Made by a program: the position numbers and the translations under genes
Notes under the pieces: generated by a model
Database searches by the model: none
What the model was told of the DNA's origin: nothing
What the model saw: only the letters and a program-made list of their open reading frames with translations
Shown: in pieces, positions 1 through 7,759 of the stretch
Layout: the number at the start of each line of letters is the position of its first letter
How positions within the stretch are numbered: position 1 is the first letter of the stretch
Source: Phaeobacter sp. QD34_24
GTDB lineage: Bacteria; Pseudomonadota; Alphaproteobacteria; Rhodobacterales; Rhodobacteraceae
Length of the DNA: 64,000 nucleotides
Assembly: GCF_028890115.1 (NCBI RefSeq)
Contig: NZ_JARCJD010000008.1
Coordinates: 62,001-126,000 of the forward strand
Reading direction: 5' to 3'

Positions 1-2
1 AG

Positions 3-332
3 AAGGTTGGGATCACGGTCGATGATGCGCCCTTTGTTGCGGTGGACTTCGAGGGGACTGGAACGGGAGTGGATCAGGTCCTGAGGTTCACCACCCATGT
101 GGGGGACACGGCCGTTGCGGGGGCGGATCACCCGATCCGCGTGGTGCGCGATCCCGAAACCGGTGAACCTTCGCCCTATGTGATGATCCGCGCGGGTCTT
201 GAGGCGCTGATCGACCGCAAGAGCTTTTACCGGCTGGTGGAGCTTGGCAGCCATCACGAGGGCTGGTTCGGGCTGTGGTCGTCGGGTCAGTTCTTCCCGT
301 TGCTGCCGTCTTCAGAGCTGGAAGAGGGTTGA
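3..332 (+). CDS. DUF1285 domain-containing protein (3' part only)
   Basis: The reading frame is open from the window edge to a stop at 330-332, so only about the last 109 codons are visible. The visible part contains a conserved-looking core (SPYVMIRAGLEALIDRKSFY, then HHEGWFGLWSSGQFFPL). It matches my memory of DUF1285, a small proteobacterial cytoplasmic family with no established biochemical role. No signal peptide or membrane segment is visible in the part present. A GTG at 42 could be misread as a start, but the frame continues upstream with sensible sequence, so this is a truncated gene rather than a 96-residue one. Confidence 0.75.
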   Translation, partial: KVGITVDDAPFVAVDFEGTGTGVDQVLRFTTHVGDTAVAGADHPIRVVRDPETGEPSPYVMIRAGLEALIDRKSFYRLVELGSHHEGWFGLWSSGQFFPLLPSSELEEG

Positions 333-524
333 GCGCCGAGCGGAGCGTTCAAAGGGCTATCACGGGCGACATCTCACAGGCGCTCTGAAATCGAGGGTGC
401 TTCATTGGGCGGCAGCGCGTCGAAATTGTGGCAATAATGTGGGGATTGCTTCCAATCTATCGTTTCCCATCCTTGGCGCTCATCCATACAGCGAGTAGAC
501 CTGCGGAAAACGACAGGACCCGCG

Positions 525-1277
525 ATGCCACGCTTTGCTGCCAATATTTCACTACTTTTTGCTGAACTGCCCTATCTGGATCGCTTTGCGGCGGCGGCGC
601 GCGCCGGGTTTGATGCGGTAGAGATCCTTTTTCCCTACGAACTAGCGGCCAAGGAAACTCAAAGAGCCCTGGTGTCCAACGGTTTGGAACTCTTGCTGAT
701 CAATGCGCCGCCGCCCAATTACACCGGCGGCATGCCCGGCTATGCGGCCCTTGCGGGTGGCAAGGAGCGGTTCCAGCGCGACATCCGCCGGGTGCTGCGC
801 TACGCGGATATCCTGCGGCCCGGCGCCCTTCACATCATGGCAGGCTATGCCTCGGGCGACCTGGCGAAACAGACCTTCATCGAAAACCTGCAATGGGCCG
901 CGGATCGCGCGCCCGCGCAGCAGTTCACCATCGAGCCGCTGAATGCCGGGGATCAGCCGAATTACTTCCTCAATGACTACAATCTGGCGGCCGAGGTTCT
1001 AGATGCGGTGAACCGGCCCAACGTCGGCCTGCAATATGACGCCTATCACGCCCAGCTGATCCATGGTGACGCCCTGAAAGTCTGGGAAGAGTTCGGCAAC
1101 CGGGCCGTGCACATCCAGATCGGCGCCGCGCCCGGGCGTTGCGAGCCGGGCACCGGCCCGGTGGATTTTGAAGAGCTGTTCGCCGCCATCGATGACAGCG
1201 GCTACAAGGGCTGGGTCAGCGCCGAATACACGCCCTCTACCTTACGCACCGAAGACAGTTTGGGCTGGATGATCTGA
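525..1277 (+). CDS. hyi: Hydroxypyruvate isomerase
   Basis: This cytoplasmic TIM-barrel enzyme interconverts hydroxypyruvate and tartronate semialdehyde, linking glyoxylate/glycerate metabolism. The 250-residue protein has the family layout: an N-terminal MPRFAANISLLF strand and FDAVEILFPYE near residue 30-39. Metal ligands of the AP-endonuclease-2-like fold are at about E137 (FTIEPLN), D172 (QYDAYH), Q198 (HIQIGAAPGR) and E234 (SAEYTP). The length is close to the usual 258. The ATG at 525 follows an AGGA motif. No partner genes such as gcl or glxR lie next to it, so the pathway role is inferred from the family. Other xylose-isomerase-like sugar isomerases are less likely given the GRCEPGTGPVDF segment. 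Confidence 0.85.
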   Translation: MPRFAANISLLFAELPYLDRFAAAARAGFDAVEILFPYELAAKETQRALVSNGLELLLINAPPPNYTGGMPGYAALAGGKERFQRDIRRVLRYADILRPGALHIMAGYASGDLAKQTFIENLQWAADRAPAQQFTIEPLNAGDQPNYFLNDYNLAAEVLDAVNRPNVGLQYDAYHAQLIHGDALKVWEEFGNRAVHIQIGAAPGRCEPGTGPVDFEELFAAIDDSGYKGWVSAEYTPSTLRTEDSLGWMI

Positions 1278-1397
1278 GGCCTGCCTTCACGCGGACTTGT
1301 TTTGACGTGTGGTGGGCGCAGACTGGCATTCCCTTGGGAGGTATCACATAAAGACCTCAGAAATGCGACGTCAGGATCAATCCCAAGGAGGTGCCCC

Positions 1398-1628
1398 ATG
1401 CTGCCTGCCCGCTTTGCGCCAGTTTTGTTCGGGTTTTTATTGTCGGGGATCATGTCCGGCATCGTGACCCTGGTGGCTGCCGTCAGGAATGTCGGGCTGG
1501 CAATCCAGGCTGTTGACGCCTGGCTCAATGCCTGGCTGTTCGGCTGGCCCGTCGCCTTTTGCGGCATCATGGTGGTTGCGCCCGTGGTGCGCGGCTTTGT
1601 GAACCGGTTGGTGAAGCAGGGGACATAA
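1398..1628 (+). CDS. DUF2798 domain small membrane protein
   Basis: A 76-residue protein with two hydrophobic segments (about residues 5-27 and 42-64), separated by a short loop with NVGLAIQAVDAWLNAWLFGWPVAF, the typical DUF2798 pattern. It is presumably an inner-membrane protein of unknown function. The start at 1398 is chosen over an upstream GTG at 1302 because AAGGAGG lies 8 bases before it and the upstream extension is not membrane-like. It follows hyi by 120 bases and may be transcribed alone. Confidence 0.75.
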   Translation: MLPARFAPVLFGFLLSGIMSGIVTLVAAVRNVGLAIQAVDAWLNAWLFGWPVAFCGIMVVAPVVRGFVNRLVKQGT

Positions 1629-1733
1629 ACCGGGTCGGGCTCAATATCCGGTAAGGCTCAGACCTCTGGACGGCGGCGGCAAAATCCTTCAGGTCATGGG
1701 GCGACTGCCCCCCTGACGCAAGGCGCCCGAGTG

Positions 1734-2720
1734 ATGACTGCCAAGATCCCTGCCGATATCTCTGCCTTCCTGGCCGCCCAGGGAGAGGCTGATGCGACGC
1801 TTCTCCCCTTGCCCGGCGATGCCTCGGCGCGCCGCTATCTGCGGCTTGAGGGGCGCGGCAAGATGCTGATGGAGGACCGCCATGATCCGAAGGGGTTCGC
1901 GGGTTTTGTCAAAATCGCCAGGCACCTCTCTGACCTTGGCCTCAGCGCGCCGCGCATCTATGGCGCCGACCCCGAGACGGGTCTGGCCCTGATCGAGGAT
2001 TTCGGCAGCCGTACATACAGCGTGCAACTGGCCGCAGGGCGGGATGAGGCGGATCTCTATGCGCTGGCGGTGGAGGCGTTGCTGCATCTGCACCACCACC
2101 CAGAGGCGGTCAGGGTCGCGGTGCCGGACTACGAGCTGACCACCCTGCTGGACGAACTGTCGATCTTCTCGCAGTGGTATGCATCCACCCTGCGCCCCGA
2201 GATCGACACGGCAGCGTTTGATGCGGCGTTTCGCGCACTCTGGCAGGATCCGCTGGCATCACTGGCAGGAGGTCCGCGCAGGCTGGTTTTGCGGGATTTC
2301 CACGTGGACAACCTGATGGAGCTGGACGGGCGCGAGGGGGTGCGCCGTTGCGGGCTTTTGGATTTTCAGGACGGGGTGATCGGCCCTGCGGAATACGATC
2401 TGGTCTCTTTGCTGCAGGATGCGCGCCGCGATCTGGCGCCGGGATTGGAGCAGGCGATGCTGGAGCGCTATATCGCGGCGGCCCCGGACGGAGCTGGTGG
2501 CCCGGATGACATACTGCGCCGCTATCACCTGTTGGGGGCGCAGCGCCACACGCGCATCGCGGGGGTATTCCAGCGTCTGGCCCTGCGTGACGGCAAACCG
2601 GGATATCTGCGCTTCCTGTCGCGCGTGCTGCGCCAGATGGAGGCGGCGCTGGAGGCCGCCGGGCTGTCCGAGGTGTCCGCCTTCCTGAACCGGGAGCTGC
2701 CGGGCTGGCAGCAAGTCTGA
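1734..2720 (+). CDS. Aminoglycoside phosphotransferase-family kinase (AmgK-like)
   Basis: A 328-residue protein with the APH/choline-kinase-like fold. It has an N-terminal lobe with GDASARRYLRL and MEDRHDPKGFAGF, the catalytic loop LVLRDFHVDNLM (around residue 183-194) and the metal-binding LLDFQDG (around 205-211). The closest family I recognise is AmgK, the anomeric MurNAc/GlcNAc kinase of peptidoglycan recycling, and its usual partner is the uridylyltransferase MurU. No murU or tsaE lies alongside here; the downstream gene is a DMT exporter. The substrate is therefore unproven. A GTG three bases earlier (1731) is an equally possible start. Confidence 0.7.
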   Translation: MTAKIPADISAFLAAQGEADATLLPLPGDASARRYLRLEGRGKMLMEDRHDPKGFAGFVKIARHLSDLGLSAPRIYGADPETGLALIEDFGSRTYSVQLAAGRDEADLYALAVEALLHLHHHPEAVRVAVPDYELTTLLDELSIFSQWYASTLRPEIDTAAFDAAFRALWQDPLASLAGGPRRLVLRDFHVDNLMELDGREGVRRCGLLDFQDGVIGPAEYDLVSLLQDARRDLAPGLEQAMLERYIAAAPDGAGGPDDILRRYHLLGAQRHTRIAGVFQRLALRDGKPGYLRFLSRVLRQMEAALEAAGLSEVSAFLNRELPGWQQV

Positions 2721-2767
2721 GAATTGTCATCTTGCCATGCGCGGGACATTGCCGCCGGAGGGGCTGC

Positions 2768-3658
2768 ATGAAAGACACTGCATTCACGGGGATTGCCCTG
2801 CGCATCCTGTCGGGGCTCTTGTTCACCGGCATGGCGCTGTGCGTGAAAAAGGCAAGCGGGCATGCGCCCTTGGGGCAGATTGTCTTTGCACGCTCCTTCT
2901 TTGCGCTCTTGCCGCTGGTCCTGTTCCTGTGGCTGCGGGGCGAATGGCCGCATGGGTTGGCAACGCGGCGTCCCTTCGGCCACCTGTTGCGCTCGGGGCT
3001 GGGGGCGGCGGGGATGTTTGCCTCATTCGCCACTCTGGCGCGCCTGCCGGTGGCCGAGGCGACGATGCTGGCCTATCTGTCGCCGCTGTTCACGGCAGTG
3101 ATTGCTGCGGTCTTCCTGTCCGAGCGGCTGACTCAGGCGCGGGTCTTGGGCATTGGCCTGGGGCTGCTGGGGGTTGCCTTGGCGACCGGACCCACCATCC
3201 TCGAGGGGGAGGGGCTCGCCGATGGGCAGCTTGTCGGCTATGGCCTTGGCGTTCTGACCGCCCTTCTAATTGCCCTGGCGCTGATCATGGTGCGGCGGCT
3301 CAGCCAGACCGAAACCGCCGGTTCCATTGCTTTCTATTTCATCCTGACCTCAATGGCGGGCGGGCTGGCGACACTGCCCTTTGGCTGGGTCTGGACCGAC
3401 GGGCAAACGCTGCTGTTCCTGGTGCTGTCCGGCCTGTTCGGCGGTGGCGCCCATATCGCGATGACGCTGGCATTCCGCTACGCCGAGGCCTCGCGGCTGG
3501 CGCCGTTTGAGTATCTGGCGCTGATCTGGGCGGTTCTGGCCGATCAGATCCTCTTTGCGACCGCCCTGCCGCTGACCACCCTTGCAGCGATTGGCGTGAT
3601 CCTCCTGGCTTCGGTTCTCGCCGCCTCCGAAGGGCGTCGGGCGAGGAAGCCGTCTTAA
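2768..3658 (+). CDS. DMT/EamA family transporter
   Basis: A 296-residue inner-membrane protein with about ten hydrophobic segments arranged as two EamA repeats. The first starts at LRILSGLLFTGMALCVKKASG and the second at QLVGYGLGVLTALLIALALIMVRRLS, with the repeat-end motif ATMLAYLSPLFTAVIAAVFLSE. The family moves amino acids, riboflavin, nucleosides or other metabolites; the substrate cannot be read from this sequence. The ATG at 2768 has a GGAGGGG motif just upstream, so it is preferred to the TTG at 2732. The stop overlaps the stop of the convergent GntR gene (TTAA). Confidence 0.8.
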   Translation: MKDTAFTGIALRILSGLLFTGMALCVKKASGHAPLGQIVFARSFFALLPLVLFLWLRGEWPHGLATRRPFGHLLRSGLGAAGMFASFATLARLPVAEATMLAYLSPLFTAVIAAVFLSERLTQARVLGIGLGLLGVALATGPTILEGEGLADGQLVGYGLGVLTALLIALALIMVRRLSQTETAGSIAFYFILTSMAGGLATLPFGWVWTDGQTLLFLVLSGLFGGGAHIAMTLAFRYAEASRLAPFEYLALIWAVLADQILFATALPLTTLAAIGVILLASVLAASEGRRARKPS

Positions 3659-4335
3659 GCCTTCGCCAGCGTCTGCGCCACAGTGCGCAGGTGGTCGGCC
3701 ATCGCCGCCTCGGCCCCCTCAGCGTTGCCCTTGATGATCGTCTCTGCCAGGGTCTGATGCTGGTGCGCAAGCTGGGAAAAGACCGCATCCGAATAGGTTT
3801 CGGCGCGTTGCCGTGTCCAGATGGCCTCGCGCCGGACGCTGCGGATTGCCTCGTACATGCTCAGAAACAGGGCGTTATGGGCCATCTCGGCGATCTTGTA
3901 GTGAAAGACATCGTCTGCCGTGTCATAGGCCGCCTGATCCGCAGCTGCCTGGGTGGCGGCGGCGATCTGGGCGAATTGATCCCGCTCCTGCGCCGTGGCG
4001 CGACGGGCGGCGAGCGCGGCCAGGGTCGGCTCCAGCCCCAGGCGCACCTCCATCACCTCGGCGGGGGTGATGCGCCGGGCCAGTGGTTTCAGCCGCGCGG
4101 CATCGGTGGCCGGGGGCGGCAGGGCAAAGGTGCCCTGACCGCGGCGGCGGAAGATCGTCCCCTCGGTGGCCAGAAGATCCAGCACCCGGCGCAGATGCGC
4201 GCGGCTGATCTCCAGCCGCTGGGCCAGCTCCCGTTCAGGTGGAAGGCGGCCGTCCGCGTCCAGCAGATCTCCTTCGGCGATCTGACGGCGCAGGCGGCTG
4301 GCGATATCTTCGTCGCTGAGCATGGGAGCAGTCAT
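3655..4335 (-). CDS. FadR-subfamily GntR transcriptional regulator (FCD domain)
   Basis: A 226-residue DNA-binding regulator. The N-terminal winged helix-turn-helix has the GntR signature LPPERELAQRLEISRAHLRR (about residues 31-50). It is followed by an all-helical FCD effector domain with the family's EVMEVRLGLEPTLAALAA segment and the metal-binding His pattern HYKIAEMAHN / HQHQTLAETI. It is the last gene of a minus-strand unit with the TauE and gamma-glutamyltransferase-like genes, starting 6 bases after the TauE stop. It probably controls that operon through the palindrome upstream of the first gene. The effector is unknown. Confidence 0.85.
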   Translation of the reverse strand: MTAPMLSDEDIASRLRRQIAEGDLLDADGRLPPERELAQRLEISRAHLRRVLDLLATEGTIFRRRGQGTFALPPPATDAARLKPLARRITPAEVMEVRLGLEPTLAALAARRATAQERDQFAQIAAATQAAADQAAYDTADDVFHYKIAEMAHNALFLSMYEAIRSVRREAIWTRQRAETYSDAVFSQLAHQHQTLAETIIKGNAEGAEAAMADHLRTVAQTLAKA

Positions 4336-4341
4336 AATGGT

Positions 4342-5166
4342 CTAGCCGAAGAACAGATCCTTGAACATGCGCGCGGCGGTGAACAACAGGAACAGGCCGA
4401 AGGACAGCCGCAGCGCCCGGCGTGGGATGCTATGGGCCAGCTTCACCCCAACTGGCGCAAATGTGGTGCTGAGCGGGATGATCACGGCGGCCAGGAACAG
4501 GTTCACATAGCCAAACGAGAAGGGCGGCAGCCCCTCGGCGCCAAACCCCGTCGTCATGTAGATCAGCGCGCCGGGCACTGCGATGATGAAGCCGATGGCG
4601 GCCGAGGTGCCCACGGCCTTGCGGATGTCATAGCCAAGGAAGTTCAGCATCGGCACGCAGACGGTGCCGCCGCCGATCCCCATCATGGCGGAAATCGCGC
4701 CTGCCACCACGCCCAGCCCGGCCCAGACAGGCTTCGAGAAACTGCGCGGGTTGTCGCTGTCCTGGGCCTTGCGCAGGATCATGTCGAGCGCAACCAGCAC
4801 GGCCACCGTGGCAAAGACCGCGATCAGAACCTGCCCCGATACCACCCCGCCCAGGATGCCGCCGATCGCCACGCCAACCAGGATCGATGGCGCCCAGAGC
4901 TTGAGCAGATCCATGTCGATGGCGCCCTTCTTGTAGTGGCCATAGCCGGAGGAGATCGAGGTAAAGATGATGGTCGAAAGCGAGGTGCCCACCGCCACCT
5001 GCATGGTCAGCGCGGGCTCCATGCCGGTGAGCGACAGTGCAAAGTAAAGCGCGGGCACGATGACGATGCCACCGCCGACGCCCAGAAGACCGGCAAGGAT
5101 GCCGCCCACGATACCGGATCCCGCGGCAACGGCGGCCAGGGTCAGAAGTGTGTTCATATCAAGCAT
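4342..5166 (-). CDS. TauE/SafE-family anion exporter
   Basis: A 274-residue inner-membrane protein with about eight hydrophobic segments in two homologous halves. Each half carries the TauE/SafE glycine signature: GILAGLLGVGGGIVIVP in the first and ISAMMGIGGGTVCVP in the second. The family includes exporters of sulfite, sulfoacetate and related organosulfur anions. It sits 35 bases downstream of the gamma-glutamyltransferase-like gene and directly before the GntR gene. That context suggests it removes an anion produced when the GGT-like enzyme's substrate is catabolised. The substrate is an inference. Confidence 0.82.
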   Translation of the reverse strand: MLDMNTLLTLAAVAAGSGIVGGILAGLLGVGGGIVIVPALYFALSLTGMEPALTMQVAVGTSLSTIIFTSISSGYGHYKKGAIDMDLLKLWAPSILVGVAIGGILGGVVSGQVLIAVFATVAVLVALDMILRKAQDSDNPRSFSKPVWAGLGVVAGAISAMMGIGGGTVCVPMLNFLGYDIRKAVGTSAAIGFIIAVPGALIYMTTGFGAEGLPPFSFGYVNLFLAAVIIPLSTTFAPVGVKLAHSIPRRALRLSFGLFLLFTAARMFKDLFFG

Positions 5167-5201
5167 GCAGTGTTTCCTTGTGGGGCTGTGTGGGGTGCTG
5201 T

Positions 5202-6992
5202 TTATCGACCGATGGCATAGGCCTGCATCAGGCGCGGCGTGGCGGCGGCCTGAAGCGTGCCATCGGCGTGGCGCAACGCGGCGGTCAGGCGGCCCACGGT
5301 CCAGGGGTCGGCGACGGTCACGATATGGCCACGGGCGCGCAGGGCGGCGATGGTGGCGGCGTCATAGCTTGCCTCGATCATAATCTCGCCGGGCAGCGCC
5401 TCGCGCGGGAAGAAACTGCCCTGGAAATGCATGGTATGGAACAGCGGCGCGTCCAGCCCCTGTTGCAGGTCGAACCCGTGGTGCACGAAACGCAGGAACC
5501 AGATCAGCTGCCACTGGTCCTGCTGATCGCCGCCGGGCGTGCCAAAGACCAGCCTTTGTCCGTCCTTTTCGGCGAGGCTGGGCGTCAGGGTGGTGCGGGG
5601 GCGGCGTCCCGGCGCCAGCGAGGTGGGCAGGCCGTCTTCCAGCCAGAACATCTGCGCGCGGGAATTGAGCGGAAAGCCAAGGCCGGGAATGACCGGATTG
5701 GATTGCAGCCAGCCACCCGAGGGCGTGGCCGAAACCATGTTGCCCCAGCGATCAATGATATCCAGATGCACTGTATCGCCGCGTTTCTCAGTCAGATGGG
5801 CCATGGTGGGTTCTTGCGGGGCGGCATGCGCAACACCAAAGTCGCGGGCGGCGCGCTCGATATAGGCATCGGCCAGATGTTCGAAGCCTGGAACCCGACC
5901 CGGGCGCTGCTCCATTGAGGCTTCGCGCGTGATCAGCTTTGCGCGCTCTGCGTTATAGGCATCGGACAGCAGCACCCCCATCGGCACCTCGCTCTGTGCC
6001 GGGTCGCCGTAATAGGCTTCGCGGTCGGCATAGGCGAGCTTCATCGCCTCGACCACCGTGTGGGTGAATTCATCCCCGAGCGGGTCCATCGCGCCAAGGT
6101 CGAAGTGTTTCAGGATCGCCAGCCCCTGCAGCAGCACCGGCCCCTGCGACCAGGCATGGGTCTTGTGGACCGTCCAGCCGTGATAGTCATAGGTCAGAGT
6201 CGGCTCATAGCCCGCGCGCCAGCCTGCCATGTCGGCGGGGGCCATCACCGCGCGGTTCTTCTGCTCGGAGACATCATGCACGCTGGCCTCCGACAGGTAG
6301 TCAAAAATCGCATCGGCCACGAAACCTTCGGCCCAGGCAGAGCGGGCGGCGTCGATCTGGGTGGTACGCTCCTCACCAGCTGCCTCACCGATCTCCACAA
6401 GCCGCTGATAGGTGGCGGCAAGATCGGGGTTGCGGAACATGGCATTGGGTTCCGGCGCCGCGCCGCCCGGAGTCCAGACCTCGGCAGAAGAAGGCCATTC
6501 GCAGGCAAAGTAGTCGGCAAGGCCCGCAATGGTATGGGCAACGCGCGGCAGCACCGGGTGGCCGTCGCGGGCATAGTCGATGGCGGGGTTCATCACCTCG
6601 CGCAGGGTCAGGCTGCCATGATCGCGCAGCATCAGCATCCAGCCGTCAAAGGCGCCGGGCACCACGGTGGACAAGAGCCCCGAGCCAGGGATCAGCGACA
6701 GGCCTTGCGCCTTGTAGTGTTCGATGGTGGCCCCGGCGGGCGCGGGGCCCTGGGCGGCCAGAACCTCGGTCTTGCCGGTTTTGGCGGAGTGGAAGATCGC
6801 GGGCAGGTCCCCCGCCGGGCCGTTCAGATGCGGCTCAACCACCTGCAGGACCAGCCCCGTCGCCACGGCGGCGTCAAAGGCATTGCCGCCCTTTTCCAGG
6901 ATGCCGAACCCCACGGCCGAGGCGATCCAGTGGGTCGAGGTAGCGACGCCAAAGCTGCCGCGGATCTCGGGGCGGGTGGTAAAGGCGGACAT
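5202..6992 (-). CDS. Gamma-glutamyltransferase family protein
   Basis: A 596-residue Ntn-hydrolase proenzyme-type protein. The N-terminal half starts GSFGVATSTHWIASAVGFGILEKGGNAFDAA, as in GGT-like enzymes. The candidate autocatalytic nucleophile is the Thr in GDTVHLDIIDRWGNMVSATP (about residue 400), followed by the substrate-loop GGWLQSNPVIPGLGFPLNS. The start at 6992 is preferred to 7040 because GGAGAT precedes it and MSAFTTRPEIRG begins the conserved sequence. No clear export signal is visible, so a cytoplasmic location is likely; classical GGT is periplasmic. Many such paralogues are acylases or hydrolases of unknown substrate. It is the first gene of the unit with TauE and GntR. Confidence 0.82.
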   Translation of the reverse strand: MSAFTTRPEIRGSFGVATSTHWIASAVGFGILEKGGNAFDAAVATGLVLQVVEPHLNGPAGDLPAIFHSAKTGKTEVLAAQGPAPAGATIEHYKAQGLSLIPGSGLLSTVVPGAFDGWMLMLRDHGSLTLREVMNPAIDYARDGHPVLPRVAHTIAGLADYFACEWPSSAEVWTPGGAAPEPNAMFRNPDLAATYQRLVEIGEAAGEERTTQIDAARSAWAEGFVADAIFDYLSEASVHDVSEQKNRAVMAPADMAGWRAGYEPTLTYDYHGWTVHKTHAWSQGPVLLQGLAILKHFDLGAMDPLGDEFTHTVVEAMKLAYADREAYYGDPAQSEVPMGVLLSDAYNAERAKLITREASMEQRPGRVPGFEHLADAYIERAARDFGVAHAAPQEPTMAHLTEKRGDTVHLDIIDRWGNMVSATPSGGWLQSNPVIPGLGFPLNSRAQMFWLEDGLPTSLAPGRRPRTTLTPSLAEKDGQRLVFGTPGGDQQDQWQLIWFLRFVHHGFDLQQGLDAPLFHTMHFQGSFFPREALPGEIMIEASYDAATIAALRARGHIVTVADPWTVGRLTAALRHADGTLQAAATPRLMQAYAIGR

Positions 6993-7034
6993 GGGCGATC
7001 TCCACTGCCGATGGGTGCAACCGGGGTGGGTTGC

Positions 7035-7053
7035 AACCAATTTCGAATTGGTT
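7035..7053. promoter_or_regulatory. Palindromic operator candidate upstream of the ggt-like operon
   Basis: AACCAATTTCGAATTGGTT has perfect 8-base arms around a 3-base centre. It lies 43 bases upstream of the chosen ATG of the ggt-like gene, where a repressor would overlap the promoter. FCD-type GntR proteins bind short A/T-flanked palindromes of this size, and such a gene ends the operon. Autoregulation is inferred, not shown. Confidence 0.55.
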
Positions 7054-7104
7054 TCGGTACATCGTGGAAGCCATGCCTGCTGTCAAGTCATCCTGCGGTG
7101 TGGT

Positions 7105-7755
7105 TCAGCCTGCTGTCAGTTCCCGCGCGGCCTTGGCCAGTGCGGTGATCCCGGCCCAGTCGCCTGCGGCCACCAGATCCGCCGGGGCGACCCAACTGCC
7201 GCCCGCGCAGATGACATTTGGCAGCGACAGGTAGGATTTCGCGTTTCCGGGGCTGACCCCGCCGGTGGGGCAGAAGGAGATCTGCGGCAGCGGCGCGCCG
7301 ATGGCTTTCAGCGCCGGTGCACCGCCCGAGGCTTCGGCCGGGAAGAATTTCAGCATGTCATAGCCGCGCTCCAACAGACGCATCGCCTCGGATGCGGTGG
7401 CAGCACCGGGCAGCATCGGCAGGCCCGCAGCCTCACAGGCGTCCAGCAGAGCGTCAGTCGCACCGGGAGAGACGCCGAACTGCGCGCCCGCTTCGACGGC
7501 GGCTTTCACATCCTCGGGAGTGACCAGCGTGCCCGCGCCGACCACGCCGCCGGGCACCAGGGCCATCTCGCGGATCACATCCAGGGCCGCTGGCGTGCGG
7601 AGGGTCACCTCAAGCGCGGGCAACCCACCTGCCACCAATGCCTCGGCCAGGGGGCGGGCATGGGCGACGTCATGGACCACCAGCACCGGAACGATGGGCG
7701 CCATCTGGCAGATCTCGCGGGTGCGGGCACTGGCGTCTTGGGGGGTGATGCTCAT
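7105..7755 (-). CDS. eda: KDPG aldolase (2-dehydro-3-deoxy-phosphogluconate aldolase)
   Basis: A 216-residue class I aldolase that splits 2-keto-3-deoxy-6-phosphogluconate into pyruvate and glyceraldehyde-3-phosphate, the last step of the Entner-Doudoroff pathway. Visible family features are PALEVTLRTPAALD with the catalytic Glu (about residue 48-61), the Schiff-base lysine in DMLKFFPAE, and the phosphate-binding FCPTGGVSPGN. It starts 4 bases after the edd stop, so it is the last gene of pgi-zwf-edd-eda. Some Eda proteins also act on 2-keto-4-hydroxyglutarate. Confidence 0.93.
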   Translation of the reverse strand: MSITPQDASARTREICQMAPIVPVLVVHDVAHARPLAEALVAGGLPALEVTLRTPAALDVIREMALVPGGVVGAGTLVTPEDVKAAVEAGAQFGVSPGATDALLDACEAAGLPMLPGAATASEAMRLLERGYDMLKFFPAEASGGAPALKAIGAPLPQISFCPTGGVSPGNAKSYLSLPNVICAGGSWVAPADLVAAGDWAGITALAKAARELTAG

Positions 7756-7759
7756 GGGG

